Assembly (NCBI RefSeq): GCF_001029435.1
Contig: NZ_LDOV01000023.1
Span: forward strand, 1-59,394
DNA from: Photobacterium aphoticum
GTDB taxonomy: Bacteria > Pseudomonadota > Gammaproteobacteria > Enterobacterales > Vibrionaceae
Direction of reading: 5' to 3'
DNA: 59,394 bases
The translations under genes were made by a program, and so were the position numbers. Shown in pieces: positions 1 through 8,491 of this stretch. The number at the start of each line of letters is the position of its first letter. Position 1 is the stretch's first letter. The notes below the pieces were generated by a model, which ran no database searches, was not told the origin of the DNA, and saw only the letters and a program-made list of their open reading frames with translations.

Positions 1-149
1 AAGGTGCAAGGTGCAAGGTGATTTTTATGGCATAGCGACCTTTGTCAACCAATTGTTACATTGATGCTTTTGCCTTTACTTTGGTGCGAACGCACCACTT
101 TTACCTTGCAGGAGCGAAGCGACGCCCTTTTACCTCTCGCGTTCCGCGA
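1..149. repeat. Short repeats and mini-hairpins at the 3' end of rfbD
   Basis: Bases 1-20 are nearly three copies of the heptamer AAGGTGC. After them come three compact inverted repeats: GGTGCGAACGCACC (83-96), an element with GGAGCGAAGCGAC (111-123), and CTCGCGTTCCGCGAG (136-150). A relative of the second (GGAGCGTAGCGAC), also next to ACCTTG, lies in the gap before the permease gene near 5940. The third hairpin encodes the last residues of RfbD, so the repeat family has probably spread into a gene end. Similar short repeats are common in Vibrio polysaccharide loci (from memory); their function is unknown. Confidence 0.55.
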
Positions 150-1095
150 GTTCATCCAGCATGGCGGATAGCTGCTCTCGCCAATGTTTGGTTTCTACCC
201 CACTTACTTGCTCTGCGGTGGTTTTATCTATCACACTAAAACTTGGTCGCTTCGCTGGTGTTGGGTAGTGGCTTGCAGGGATTGGGCGAATCGGAATCCG
301 TTTTTCTAGCATGCCTTTTTCTATCGCGAGTTCCTGAATGGCCACCGCAAAGTCATACCAAGAGGCCACGCCTGCGTCTGTCCAGTGCAGCAGCGTAGCG
401 GCAGGTTCATGATTCGAGGACAATTCGCTTGAAAGCTCTTGGGTTAAAGGCAATTCATGTTTGTTACATCTCTCTTGCGCCTTATTCCTTATCCCTTGTT
501 TCTCAACGAGTTGCCAGATCATCTGTGCTAGGCCTTTGGCCCACGTTGGGGTGCCGACTTGGTCGTAGACGATGCCAAGTTGATCTTTTTCTTCCATTAA
601 GCGAAGCATGGTTTTAACGAAGTTATTACCGTGCGCCGAGTAAACCCATGCGGTACGAATAATGGTCGCTTGGTTACCCAAAATCTCGCTGACTTTGATA
701 TCACCTTGGAGCTTAGAGTCGCCATAGACGTTAATTGGGTTTGGCGTATCGCTGCTTTGGTATGGTGTGGTTTTTGTGCCATCAAACACAAAATCCGTGG
801 ACACATGAATGAGTTTGGCGTTTATCTCTCGACAAACTAGCGCTAAATACTCACTGCCTTTGTCGTTCACGGCAAACGCCGTTTCTTGATCCGTTTCGGC
901 TTTGTCAACTGCGGTATAGGCCGCGGCATTGATAATGATGTCTGGAACATGAGCAAGCACAACTTCATTCACTTGCGCTTGATTGGTAATATCGAGTTGC
1001 AGCGCATTGAAGCTGACCAACTCAACATTGCCAGGCACGGTTTGCTCCAGCTCCCAGGCCAATTGACCGCCTTTACCAGTTATTAGTATTTTCAT
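130..1095 (-). CDS. rfbD: dTDP-4-dehydrorhamnose reductase
   Basis: Last enzyme of dTDP-L-rhamnose synthesis; reduces dTDP-4-dehydrorhamnose with NAD(P)H in the cytoplasm. The N-terminus has the Rossmann motif GKGGQLAWEL (residues 7-16), followed by INAAAYTAVDKAE, STDFVFDG and the SDR active-site stretch YGDSKLQGD, all typical of RmlD. At 321 residues it is about 20 longer than usual. The extra length is a charged insert around residues 200-230, before the conserved TLLHWTDAG segment. The C-terminal AERER tail is encoded by a small hairpin repeat. It lies 36 bases after a glycosyltransferase gene, at the left end of the visible operon; rfbA and rfbC are in the same operon and rfbB is not in the window. 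Confidence 0.95.
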   Translation of the reverse strand: MKILITGKGGQLAWELEQTVPGNVELVSFNALQLDITNQAQVNEVVLAHVPDIIINAAAYTAVDKAETDQETAFAVNDKGSEYLALVCREINAKLIHVSTDFVFDGTKTTPYQSSDTPNPINVYGDSKLQGDIKVSEILGNQATIIRTAWVYSAHGNNFVKTMLRLMEEKDQLGIVYDQVGTPTWAKGLAQMIWQLVEKQGIRNKAQERCNKHELPLTQELSSELSSNHEPAATLLHWTDAGVASWYDFAVAIQELAIEKGMLEKRIPIRPIPASHYPTPAKRPSFSVIDKTTAEQVSGVETKHWREQLSAMLDELAERER

Positions 1096-1131
1096 TTTAG
1101 AACTCTAGGTTCAGGCACGTTATAATGCTAT

Positions 1132-2094
1132 CTATGCATTATTATGCTCTTTTACCTTACCCTTTCTAGAATTAGTCATTAACAATGTCATTAAAAGTGC
1201 GAGTTGTCCTTTCCGGTTATGTTGCCTTACATCACCGCTGATAAACATTGATAGCCGCTTTAAGTAACCTACTGTTCGTATTTTTGTAAATGCTATCTCG
1301 TCAAGTTCTTTGTGCTTAAACCTTGAACTTAACACTTCTGCTTGAGCAGCAATTTGCCAAAACTGTTTAGCAAACTTGGCAAGGTGAGGTTGAAAATTTT
1401 TTAACAAGTGGCTCCAAGAATAAGATTTGGCTCCAATCGTGTTGAAGTCATGTTGGCGGTAACGTATTAACGGTTTTTCGATAAATCGCACTTCACCTGT
1501 TACTCTTGCTACTAATATTAACCACCAGTCATGCATAAAAGCATCTTCTGCGATGGGTAGTGCTTGTTCTAATAGGGCACGGTTAAACATCATGGTGCAA
1601 CCTGATGCAACGTTTTGCTGAATTAACTGTTCTAATGATGTGTGCCAATCGGTCGCCATTCCGCGAAAAGCAAAAAAACTATCACTTATCGTATTCAAGG
1701 ACTCGTCTACTACCTCTTTATCGCTAAATACCAGCGCAGGTTTTGATTGAGCCAGAGAACTTATTTGATGGAAGCTGTCTTCTATTCGCTGCGATTGCCA
1801 AACATCATCCTGATCACTCAACATAATGTATTCGGCGGTTGTAATATACAGTCCAAATTCAAAATTATTCTTCGCTCCTTTTTTACCCGTTTGATTAAGA
1901 TGCCACTCTATTTTACTGTCGGTTTGTAATCGTTCCACAATAGCCTTTGTTTGGTCAGTTGAACCGTCATCGACAACAATCAGTCGGCTTACTCGGTTAG
2001 CATATCCGACACAATTTTGGATCGATTGGATTTGTTCTTCGAGAAACTGTTCGCCATTATAGGTGGCAAGAACAATATCAATGTTTTGATGCAT
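1132..2094 (-). CDS. Family 2 glycosyltransferase (rhamnosyltransferase-like)
   Basis: Probably adds a sugar to the growing surface polysaccharide on the cytoplasmic face of the inner membrane. The GT-A start IDIVLATYNGEQFLEEQI (residues 5-22), the VVDDGSTDQT nucleotide-binding stretch near residue 41, and SDQDDVW (DXD-type metal site near residue 94) are diagnostic for GT2. The CTMMFNRALLE and HDWWLILVA segments are often seen in rhamnosyltransferases of the RfbN/WbbL type. With dTDP-rhamnose genes in the same operon, rhamnose is a reasonable donor, but this is inference. Its first 17 bases overlap the end of the upstream glycosyltransferase, so the two are probably translationally coupled. 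The region is AT-rich compared with the rest of the window. Confidence 0.88.
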   Translation of the reverse strand: MHQNIDIVLATYNGEQFLEEQIQSIQNCVGYANRVSRLIVVDDGSTDQTKAIVERLQTDSKIEWHLNQTGKKGAKNNFEFGLYITTAEYIMLSDQDDVWQSQRIEDSFHQISSLAQSKPALVFSDKEVVDESLNTISDSFFAFRGMATDWHTSLEQLIQQNVASGCTMMFNRALLEQALPIAEDAFMHDWWLILVARVTGEVRFIEKPLIRYRQHDFNTIGAKSYSWSHLLKNFQPHLAKFAKQFWQIAAQAEVLSSRFKHKELDEIAFTKIRTVGYLKRLSMFISGDVRQHNRKGQLALLMTLLMTNSRKGKVKEHNNA

Positions 2095-2884
2095 ACCTTG
2101 TATTTCTTCTTCGATTTACGTTGCCAAGCAGTATGCGATTCCTCACTTTTACATATCGCCACAAAACATTAGATATTATCGCCTTAACCAGGTATTTGTG
2201 TTTCGCTTCGCCTCCTAAATGATGCACCATTTGAACCTGTTCTATTCGTGAAAATGGCACCCCCATCAAATAAGCCTTATAGCATAAATCCACATCTTCA
2301 CAGTAAAGTGGAAATATTTCTTCGAAACCCTTTAGTTTTGAAAAAAGCTGCTTAGAGATCACTATTGCGGAAGCAAAATACCAATCGTGACGCTTTTGTT
2401 TTTGCGCTGTCGGAAGTTTTAACTTAGCTTTTACTAGCCTAATGAACTGATTTGGAATGCTAGGCCATTCGTTATAATGCTGTTGATTCGTTCCGTCAGT
2501 ATTGAGTAGTTTGGGATAATATAGTTGAGAGCCTACATCTGTATCTTGGAACCACTGGTAAACAGAATCATCAATAAATCTTGTATCAGGATTGATAATA
2601 AACAAGTTGTCATACTGCGCGTGCCGAACAGCAAAATTGTTCCCTACCCCAAATGACTTAGGTTTATCATACTTAAATAAGCGAACTACAGAAACGCGCG
2701 ATGCCAAAAGCTTATTGAACCTTTCGATGAAAGGCTCAAATAGATCGCTATTGAGATTGTCAACGATGATGAACTCAAACGGCGAATGCCAGTATTGCTT
2801 AATCGACTCAAGCAATTCAACAAGGTAATGGTAGTGACCATGGGAGACTGTAACAAAAGATATTGGTTTAAGTTCAATGTTCAA
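2078..2884 (-). CDS. Family 2 glycosyltransferase
   Basis: Second glycosyltransferase of the operon, 268 residues. SFVTVSHGHYHYLVELLESI near the N-terminus, IIVDNLNSD near residue 40, NPDTRFID near residue 97, and a late CEDVDLCYKAYLMG motif place it in the GT2 group of WcaA/rhamnosyltransferase-like proteins. The ED/VDLC segment holds the likely catalytic base. No ATG is available at the start. The reading frame opens at a TTG embedded in three copies of a 7-base repeat (2872-2892), with only a weak ribosome site, so the true start is uncertain. Acceptor and linkage cannot be read from the sequence. AT-rich base use suggests horizontal origin, common for such genes. Confidence 0.85.
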   Translation of the reverse strand: MNIELKPISFVTVSHGHYHYLVELLESIKQYWHSPFEFIIVDNLNSDLFEPFIERFNKLLASRVSVVRLFKYDKPKSFGVGNNFAVRHAQYDNLFIINPDTRFIDDSVYQWFQDTDVGSQLYYPKLLNTDGTNQQHYNEWPSIPNQFIRLVKAKLKLPTAQKQKRHDWYFASAIVISKQLFSKLKGFEEIFPLYCEDVDLCYKAYLMGVPFSRIEQVQMVHHLGGEAKHKYLVKAIISNVLWRYVKVRNRILLGNVNRRRNTRYASKH

Positions 2885-2892
2885 TGTTCAAT
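2872..2892 (-). repeat. Three tandem heptamers at a glycosyltransferase start
   Basis: GTTCAAT occurs three times in a row on the plus strand (2872-2878, 2879-2885, 2886-2892). Read leftward this is ATTGAAC three times, and each copy offers a TTG. Because 7 is not a multiple of 3, gain or loss of one unit would change which TTG is in frame and its distance from any ribosome site. Confidence 0.8.
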
Positions 2893-2920
2893 ATGCTAGG
2901 TGATAGAGGATAAAGTGTTA

Positions 2921-3466
2921 TCATAATTTAGGGGCGGATCGGAAAGAATGCCCTTCTAGGTCTTTTATTGATAGTGTTGGATGTTCACCATCAACTAATG
3001 GCCACTCGATACCTAGATCTTTGTCGTCCCACCTTATAGACACTTCAGCGTTTGGATTGTAATAATCGGTACACTTGTAAACAAATTCTGCTTCTTCTGA
3101 GGTAACATAAAAACCGTGAGCAAACCCCTCTGGTACCCAGAGTTGGCGCTTGTTTTCTGCGGATAACAACACCCCAATCCACTGGCCCAGGGTTGGAGAA
3201 CCCTCGCGCATGTCGACCGCTACATCAAATACCTCGCCCTTGGTGACGCGAACCAATTTACCTTGGGTATTTTCCGTTTGGTAATGCAGGCCGCGTAGAA
3301 TACCGTGATTTGACTTGCTGTGATTCTCTTGCACGAAATGGCGTGGCGCACATTGCTGGTCAAACAAGGTGGTTCGGAATGTTTCCATAAAAAAGCCACG
3401 ATCATCACCAAAGACTTGTGGCTCAATGATCTTAACGTCTGGGATCGCTGTTTCAATGAATTTCAT
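2921..3466 (-). CDS. rfbC: dTDP-4-dehydrorhamnose 3,5-epimerase
   Basis: Third enzyme of dTDP-L-rhamnose synthesis; epimerises C3 and C5 of dTDP-4-keto-6-deoxyglucose. The 181-residue length is normal. Conserved stretches are FGDDRGFFMETF near the N-terminus, FVQENHSKS, GILRGLHYQ with the catalytic histidine, GEVFDVAVDMR, WVPEGFAHGFYV and the late YYNPNAEVSIRWDD. It lies between rfbA and the glycosyltransferases, with 90 and 36 base gaps, and is transcribed with them. The gene order rfbA-rfbC with rfbD displaced behind the glycosyltransferases departs from the common rfbBDAC order. Confidence 0.96.
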   Translation of the reverse strand: MKFIETAIPDVKIIEPQVFGDDRGFFMETFRTTLFDQQCAPRHFVQENHSKSNHGILRGLHYQTENTQGKLVRVTKGEVFDVAVDMREGSPTLGQWIGVLLSAENKRQLWVPEGFAHGFYVTSEEAEFVYKCTDYYNPNAEVSIRWDDKDLGIEWPLVDGEHPTLSIKDLEGHSFRSAPKL

Positions 3467-3556
3467 TTTTAACTACTCAACATGACAAGCTCATCCGTGA
3501 TGATTGGTGACATCGCGAATAAGTGACGATTTTAATAATAAGTAGAAAGTTATCGT

Positions 3557-4477
3557 TTAGGCGCTGACTTGTAATGGCTGCTCTAAGATACCCATCAAAT
3601 ATTGGCCATAACCAGATTTGATTTTGTCTTGAGCAATTTGGCTTATCTGCTCTTCAGTGATGTAACCCATACGGTACGCCACCTCTGCTGGGCAGTTCAC
3701 TTTAAGCCCTTGGCGTTTCTCTACTGCGCGGATGTAAATAGCGGCATCAAGCAAATCGTCCAACGTGCCGGTATCCAGCCACGCTGTTCCGCGACCCATG
3801 ATTTCCACTTTTAAGTCACCCGCTTGTAGGTATTGGTCAATCACATCGGTGATTTCTAGCTCGCCTCGCGGTGACGGTTTGACATTTTTAGCAAACTCGA
3901 CCACTCGATAGTCGAAGAAATACATCCCAGGAACGGCGTAGTTCGACTTCGGTTGTTGTGGCTTTTCTTCAATCGATAACACACGGCCGCTAGCATCAAA
4001 TTCAACCACTCCATAAGAGGTGGGATTCGCAACATGGTAGCCAAATACGGTCGCGCCCTGCTCTTGCTGGCTCGCTTTATTCAGCAAGGTTGGTAAGTCG
4101 TGGCCATAAAACAAGTTATCACCCAGTACCAATGCTGCTGGTGAGCCTGCGAGAAACGCTTCTGCAAGAATAAACGCTTGTGCTAAACCATCTGGTGATG
4201 GCTGTACACAATATTCAAATTTAATTCCCCAGCGAGAACCGTCACCTAATAAGTTTTGGAAGCGATGGATTTCTTGAGGTGTGGAGATGATTAAAATCTC
4301 TCTGATCCCCGCCATCATTAAGCTGGCAACTGGGTAGTAGATCATCGGTTTATCGTAAACCGGCATCAATTGTTTGCTTACGACTTTGGTGATGGGATAC
4401 AAGCGCGTACCAGAACCACCAGCGAGAATGATCCCTTTACGGTTTAACGGGTTGCTGCAAGAGCATGATATTGGCAT
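3557..4477 (-). CDS. rfbA: Glucose-1-phosphate thymidylyltransferase
   Basis: First enzyme of dTDP-rhamnose synthesis: joins dTTP and glucose-1-phosphate. The nucleotidyltransferase signature [14 protein letters not shown] (about residues 15-28) and [15 protein letters not shown] follow an N-terminal extension of about 14 residues containing two cysteines. Typical RmlA begins almost directly at the signature. The ATG at 4477 has an AGGAAA ribosome site six bases upstream and no later in-frame ATG precedes the motif, so the extension is probably real. LGDNLFYG and the late GTAWLDTGT segment are also conserved. It starts 15 bases after the KpsE-like gene. Confidence 0.95.
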   Translation of the reverse strand: MPISCSCSNPLNRKGIILAGGSGTRLYPITKVVSKQLMPVYDKPMIYYPVASLMMAGIREILIISTPQEIHRFQNLLGDGSRWGIKFEYCVQPSPDGLAQAFILAEAFLAGSPAALVLGDNLFYGHDLPTLLNKASQQEQGATVFGYHVANPTSYGVVEFDASGRVLSIEEKPQQPKSNYAVPGMYFFDYRVVEFAKNVKPSPRGELEITDVIDQYLQAGDLKVEIMGRGTAWLDTGTLDDLLDAAIYIRAVEKRQGLKVNCPAEVAYRMGYITEEQISQIAQDKIKSGYGQYLMGILEQPLQVSA

Positions 4478-4492
4478 TTATATTTCCTACAG

Positions 4493-5875
4493 TTATTTCA
4501 GCTCTTGAATGGTCAAGAGCACGATACGACCAATAACAAACAGCATGGTTGCAAGCACGCCGAATAAGGTGATGTTGTAAAAGACATCTGGGTATTTGGC
4601 ATCATGCGGTTTGGTTGCAGCCTCAACGACAATCAGGTATTTCAGTTGTCGGTAGGCTTCGATTCGAGATTTTTCGAGTGAAATCTGGGAGGAGGTATAA
4701 GCCTGAAGCGCCAACTCCATTTTTACCTTTAGATCCGTATATTGGTTTAAGATCTCACTCACTGAAATCGTACTGTTTTTAGTGTCTGACAATTTCGCGC
4801 GCTCTTTGTTGAGTTGGCTTTGGAGCGCCGCTAATGTGTTTTTAACGGTTACCACCTGCGGTGCGCTGCTGCTCATCATGGCGGTGAGGCTTTTCAGCTC
4901 GGCTTCTTTGGCAGAAATCTGCTCCTCTAAGCCGTAAGTGATCTGCTGCATTGCAGCGCCTTCCGCCGTAGGATCGAGCAAATTGTATTGCTGCTGAAAG
5001 CGAAGCAGTTTGGTTTGCGCTTGTTGCAGTTTGTGTTCGATATTGGCGTGTTCTTTTTGAATAAACGCCAATTGTTCATTAGCAAGCTGATGGCCAATAG
5101 AGTTGATGTACCATTCTGATCGCTCGACGATGGTTTGCGTTAAGCGGTTTGCAAACTCAGGGTCAAACGCTTGGGTCTCTACGTGTACGATGTTGGAGTT
5201 AGAATCGATGTAGATATCAAGCCGATTTAAGTAGTACTCGTAAACCGTTTCCCATGATTCCTGTTCGTCGATACGGCTAAACCAATCAATGTTGGATTGG
5301 CTAAAATGGCTTACGATATCTAGCTTCTCTTCGAGATACTTGAGCATATCGTTCGATAAGATGTACGCTTTAACCAGTTCAGTATCGGCAACACCTGTGT
5401 TGGAAACGCCCAAGCCAGTTAACACCGCCATGGAGGCATCCATGGTTGCCATACCATCAGGTTGCTGGACGATCACTTGCGCTCGGCTAACGTAGCGTTC
5501 TGATGCCCAAAAACTTTGATATAACGTAAAAATAAGGGTTGGGATAACCACTAAAGCGATAAAAGGATTACAAGTAAAGAAATTAAAAAGTGGAAAGTTA
5601 AAAATAGACAGCAACTCACTAAACATATTGTTTGGCTTTTGCTCTTCTTTATTTTGGTTTTCTGCGTTGGGTTTGCTACTTGCTACTTGTTCCTCACCAC
5701 TCATTAATTGCTTTTTAAGATTCGCAACACGAACTAGAATACGTGCCGAGAGTTCTGGGTCTTCGGCTTCCACTTGTTCTGCTTTAGCGATTAAAAATTC
5801 AATACAGGTAAATTCGGCGGGGGTAAGCGTTTGTCGTAACGCTTGAAAACGTTGTTCTACGGTTTGAGTTGTCAT
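4493..5875 (-). CDS. KpsE-like capsule export / chain-length protein
   Basis: Inner-membrane protein of the Wzz/KpsE (polysaccharide co-polymerase 3) family. It bridges the ABC transporter and outer-membrane channel during capsule export. Two membrane segments bracket a periplasmic domain: one near residues 98-120 (FIALVVIPTLIFTLYQSF) and one at the C-terminus (ITLFGVLATMLFVIGRIVLL). The middle is rich in glutamine and heptads (about residues 260-380), consistent with the coiled coil of this family. The cytoplasmic N-terminus of about 95 residues is long and charged, giving 460 residues against about 380 for E. coli KpsE. It lies between the permease and rfbA genes. Confidence 0.85.
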   Translation of the reverse strand: MTTQTVEQRFQALRQTLTPAEFTCIEFLIAKAEQVEAEDPELSARILVRVANLKKQLMSGEEQVASSKPNAENQNKEEQKPNNMFSELLSIFNFPLFNFFTCNPFIALVVIPTLIFTLYQSFWASERYVSRAQVIVQQPDGMATMDASMAVLTGLGVSNTGVADTELVKAYILSNDMLKYLEEKLDIVSHFSQSNIDWFSRIDEQESWETVYEYYLNRLDIYIDSNSNIVHVETQAFDPEFANRLTQTIVERSEWYINSIGHQLANEQLAFIQKEHANIEHKLQQAQTKLLRFQQQYNLLDPTAEGAAMQQITYGLEEQISAKEAELKSLTAMMSSSAPQVVTVKNTLAALQSQLNKERAKLSDTKNSTISVSEILNQYTDLKVKMELALQAYTSSQISLEKSRIEAYRQLKYLIVVEAATKPHDAKYPDVFYNITLFGVLATMLFVIGRIVLLTIQELK

Positions 5876-5931
5876 TTTTAATTTCTTTTTTGCATCTGCT
5901 TTAAGCTTCTACTCTTACTTTTGTTTTTTCC

Positions 5932-5966
5932 TTTCGGAGCGTAGCGACACTTTTACCTTGTCCCTT
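5932..5966. repeat. Short hairpin repeat before the KpsE-like gene
   Basis: The 91-base gap between the permease and KpsE-like genes contains CGGAGCGTAGCGAC followed by ACTTTTACCTTGTCCCTTTT. The same two elements, GGAGCGAAGCGAC and TTTTACCTTG, occur in reverse order at 101-133. The gap is where a transporter ATPase gene might be expected in a kps-type cluster, but it is too short to hold one. Confidence 0.5.
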
Positions 5967-6752
5967 TTAGCGACTAATGGCTTGTTTCCAACTGATTTGG
6001 TAACAACAAAGCGCTAAGGACAGCAACACTATGGTGGTGATATCAAGATAGAATTCACTCACCCCAACTTTGCCATACGCGGGATAAGCGTAGTAACGGG
6101 CCAACTCCACGGCATGCAGCAATGGGTTCCAATCTAAATATGGCCAGTGTTCGCGTGGGATATCTTGCAAGCTAAAGAAGATGCCGGAAATAAAGAACTG
6201 AGGCCTGGTTAAGATGGACTTCACTTTATTGACTTCAGGGACAAAGCAACTCGCCAGCGCAAATAACGTACCGATTGACAACGCCAATAGCCATACTTTG
6301 AATATTGTGGGCAGCAAAGAAAGCGGATCAGCAATGGCTGGCTCTAACTCAAATAAATAGGCTAATACACTGAGTAATAAGATGAGTGCAAACTTATTCA
6401 ATAACTCAAATCCGCTGATGGCCATGATCGAACTAATCGGCTGTACTTGACGAAACGCATACAACGGCTTGTTTTTTTGAATCGCGTTGGCGGTTTTTTC
6501 CAATGTACCTAAAAAGAACTGCACTAATACCACGCCATAAACCACGAAGAACACGGTAGGCATGCTATGTGTGTTACCGCCATCGAATGGATTACGGATC
6601 AACACCATGGCCGCGATCATGATCATCGGTGAGATCAATGCCCAACTTAAGCCAAATTTATCGCTGAAAGTACTCTTGATCTCCCGAAGAAAGATGGCGA
6701 ACACAACGTCCGCCCATATCTGCAATGCACTACGCTTGATTACTTTTGCCAT
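5967..6752 (-). CDS. Capsule ABC transporter permease (KpsM-like)
   Basis: Membrane subunit of an ABC-2 polysaccharide exporter that moves lipid-linked capsule across the inner membrane. The 261-residue length equals that of KpsM. About six hydrophobic helices are visible; the N-terminal AIFLREIKSTFSDKFGLSWA is typical of the cytoplasmic start of KpsM/Wzm permeases, and QPISSIMAISGFELLNKF and FFSLQDIPREHWPYLDWNPL are family-like. The start lies 8 bases after the KpsD-like gene. The partner ATPase (KpsT) is absent from the visible part of the operon and is presumably encoded further left. Confidence 0.88.
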   Translation of the reverse strand: MAKVIKRSALQIWADVVFAIFLREIKSTFSDKFGLSWALISPMIMIAAMVLIRNPFDGGNTHSMPTVFFVVYGVVLVQFFLGTLEKTANAIQKNKPLYAFRQVQPISSIMAISGFELLNKFALILLLSVLAYLFELEPAIADPLSLLPTIFKVWLLALSIGTLFALASCFVPEVNKVKSILTRPQFFISGIFFSLQDIPREHWPYLDWNPLLHAVELARYYAYPAYGKVGVSEFYLDITTIVLLSLALCCYQISWKQAISR

Positions 6753-6760
6753 AACTTCAA

Positions 6761-8479
6761 TTACTTAATTGCTACGTTTGCCGCGACAGCGATTTGGTAA
6801 ATGATTTGGGTAATGTCTTTCACTGATTGCATGGTCTTAGTGTCCACTTTCGGTAGCACTAAGATTTGATCGCCTTGTTGAATCGAGTGATTACTTTCAA
6901 ACTCGACCAAACCATTCGCACGCACGATAGCGATTCGGTTGTCTTCAGCTCGATCGGTAAACCCACCCGCCCAAGCGATATAGTCATCCAAGGTGGCTTC
7001 TGGGTTATAGACCACTGCTTGAGGCATCAGCACTTCCCCGCCGACTTGAATTAAGTCTGTCTTGTTCGGGATCACTATGGTGTCACCTTGCTCAAGAAGA
7101 ATGTTCGCCACCGCACCTTGGTCCGACACTATGACTTTTCCAAGAGGCTGGATTTGGCGAGCACGTTCGGTAAACAGCATCACCATCTCTGCTTCTTTCG
7201 CACGGATTGCGGCTTCGCCATCCGAGGAAGCTGGTGCGGTGAAGACACTACGCTCTAAGCGATTCAATGATTCCTCGATCATTTCTTTTTGTTTTTGCGC
7301 CACACTAGGGCGAAGCAAATAGATCGACTGGTAATTGGCCAGTTTTGGGTCTATCTCTATGTTGCTGAGTAAATCGTGCAGGCGCGTACGCTTGTCAACG
7401 GCAAAGTAAGATGGACCTAAGTAACTGCCTGACACTTGTACGTCAATCACCTGAGCATGTAGATCATCATTAAATAGAACTTTGTCGCCATCTTTTAACT
7501 CAAACGCCTGAAAAGCTAGGTAGTCCATATACAACGAGAACGGCCCGTCATGGCGATTACCTACAACACCAACATGCGATACTTTTGCCAATGGCTTGGC
7601 ATATGCTGACAGTTGATTACCGGTTTCTGTTGGGTTTTCAAGCTCAAATCGAAATGGGTTTCTTGCGCCACCAGTGACAGTAATCGTCGCTTTTTGTGGC
7701 TTAACCAAAATCACATCGCCATCTTTAAAACTCGGAGAGACTAAGTGACCTTGCTGAATAAAATCGTATAAATCGATACTGGCAATCACTTTTCGGTTAC
7801 GCAGAATTTGAATTTCTCGATAACTACCACGCTCGCCATCAATTCCCCCCGCACGCTTTAAGAAGTAAAGAACGGAGTCTGACGCCATGCCTGCATATTG
7901 CCCTGGGCGTATTACAGGACCAGTTAAGTAAACGCTCACTGGTGTTGCGGTTAATAAGTTCACGTACACGTTCACATTGTGGGTGTAAACTTGCTTGATC
8001 TTGCGGGTTACCAATGCGTTAACTTGATTGGCTTGTACATTGGCAACCTTAATTGGCCCTACTTCTGGGACAAAGATGTTGCCTTGATTATCCACTGTTA
8101 CAATATCGGAATAGTTCACGGCGCCCCATAGCCAAAGGTTGATTTTATCACCCGGAGCAATGAGATAGTTATCATTGAGATCGTCAACTCGCTCTGTCTC
8201 ATAACCACCCGCAAACAGGTTTGCGCCATAAGGTGGCACTTGGGATTCACCCGATGATGGAAGCAGGTCTTGCACATCGACTTCGCCAGGAAGCAATACG
8301 TTATTGCGGTTTTCCACAGCGTACAGACCTTGCTCTAGCACTTGAGTTGATGGCTGTGCCACTTTCAGCGATGACGGAGTGAGGTTGTCCGTTTTTAGGG
8401 GCCCTACGTTGGCAGTCGATGCAGCAGTCTCAATAGCGAACAGTGTCAATGGCATTAAAAGCCAATGAGTATAATTCAT
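6761..8479 (-). CDS. Polysaccharide export protein with SLBB domains (KpsD-like)
   Basis: Periplasmic/outer-membrane export component that takes capsule from the inner-membrane transporter to the surface. A signal peptide is seen at residues 1-20 (MNYTHWLLMPLTLFAIETAA). The Poly_export domain starts near residue 105 (LIAPGDKINLWLWGAVNYS), followed by SLBB-type repeats such as VSVYLTGPVIRPGQYAG and the later IQVGGEVLMPQAVVYNP. The size, 572 residues, matches KpsD (about 558) rather than Wza (about 380). There is no lipobox, so it is not a lipoprotein of the Wza type. It starts 12 bases after the small lipoprotein gene and 8 before the permease. Confidence 0.88.
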   Translation of the reverse strand: MNYTHWLLMPLTLFAIETAASTANVGPLKTDNLTPSSLKVAQPSTQVLEQGLYAVENRNNVLLPGEVDVQDLLPSSGESQVPPYGANLFAGGYETERVDDLNDNYLIAPGDKINLWLWGAVNYSDIVTVDNQGNIFVPEVGPIKVANVQANQVNALVTRKIKQVYTHNVNVYVNLLTATPVSVYLTGPVIRPGQYAGMASDSVLYFLKRAGGIDGERGSYREIQILRNRKVIASIDLYDFIQQGHLVSPSFKDGDVILVKPQKATITVTGGARNPFRFELENPTETGNQLSAYAKPLAKVSHVGVVGNRHDGPFSLYMDYLAFQAFELKDGDKVLFNDDLHAQVIDVQVSGSYLGPSYFAVDKRTRLHDLLSNIEIDPKLANYQSIYLLRPSVAQKQKEMIEESLNRLERSVFTAPASSDGEAAIRAKEAEMVMLFTERARQIQPLGKVIVSDQGAVANILLEQGDTIVIPNKTDLIQVGGEVLMPQAVVYNPEATLDDYIAWAGGFTDRAEDNRIAIVRANGLVEFESNHSIQQGDQILVLPKVDTKTMQSVKDITQIIYQIAVAANVAIK

Positions 8480-8491
8480 TGTGTAAAACCT

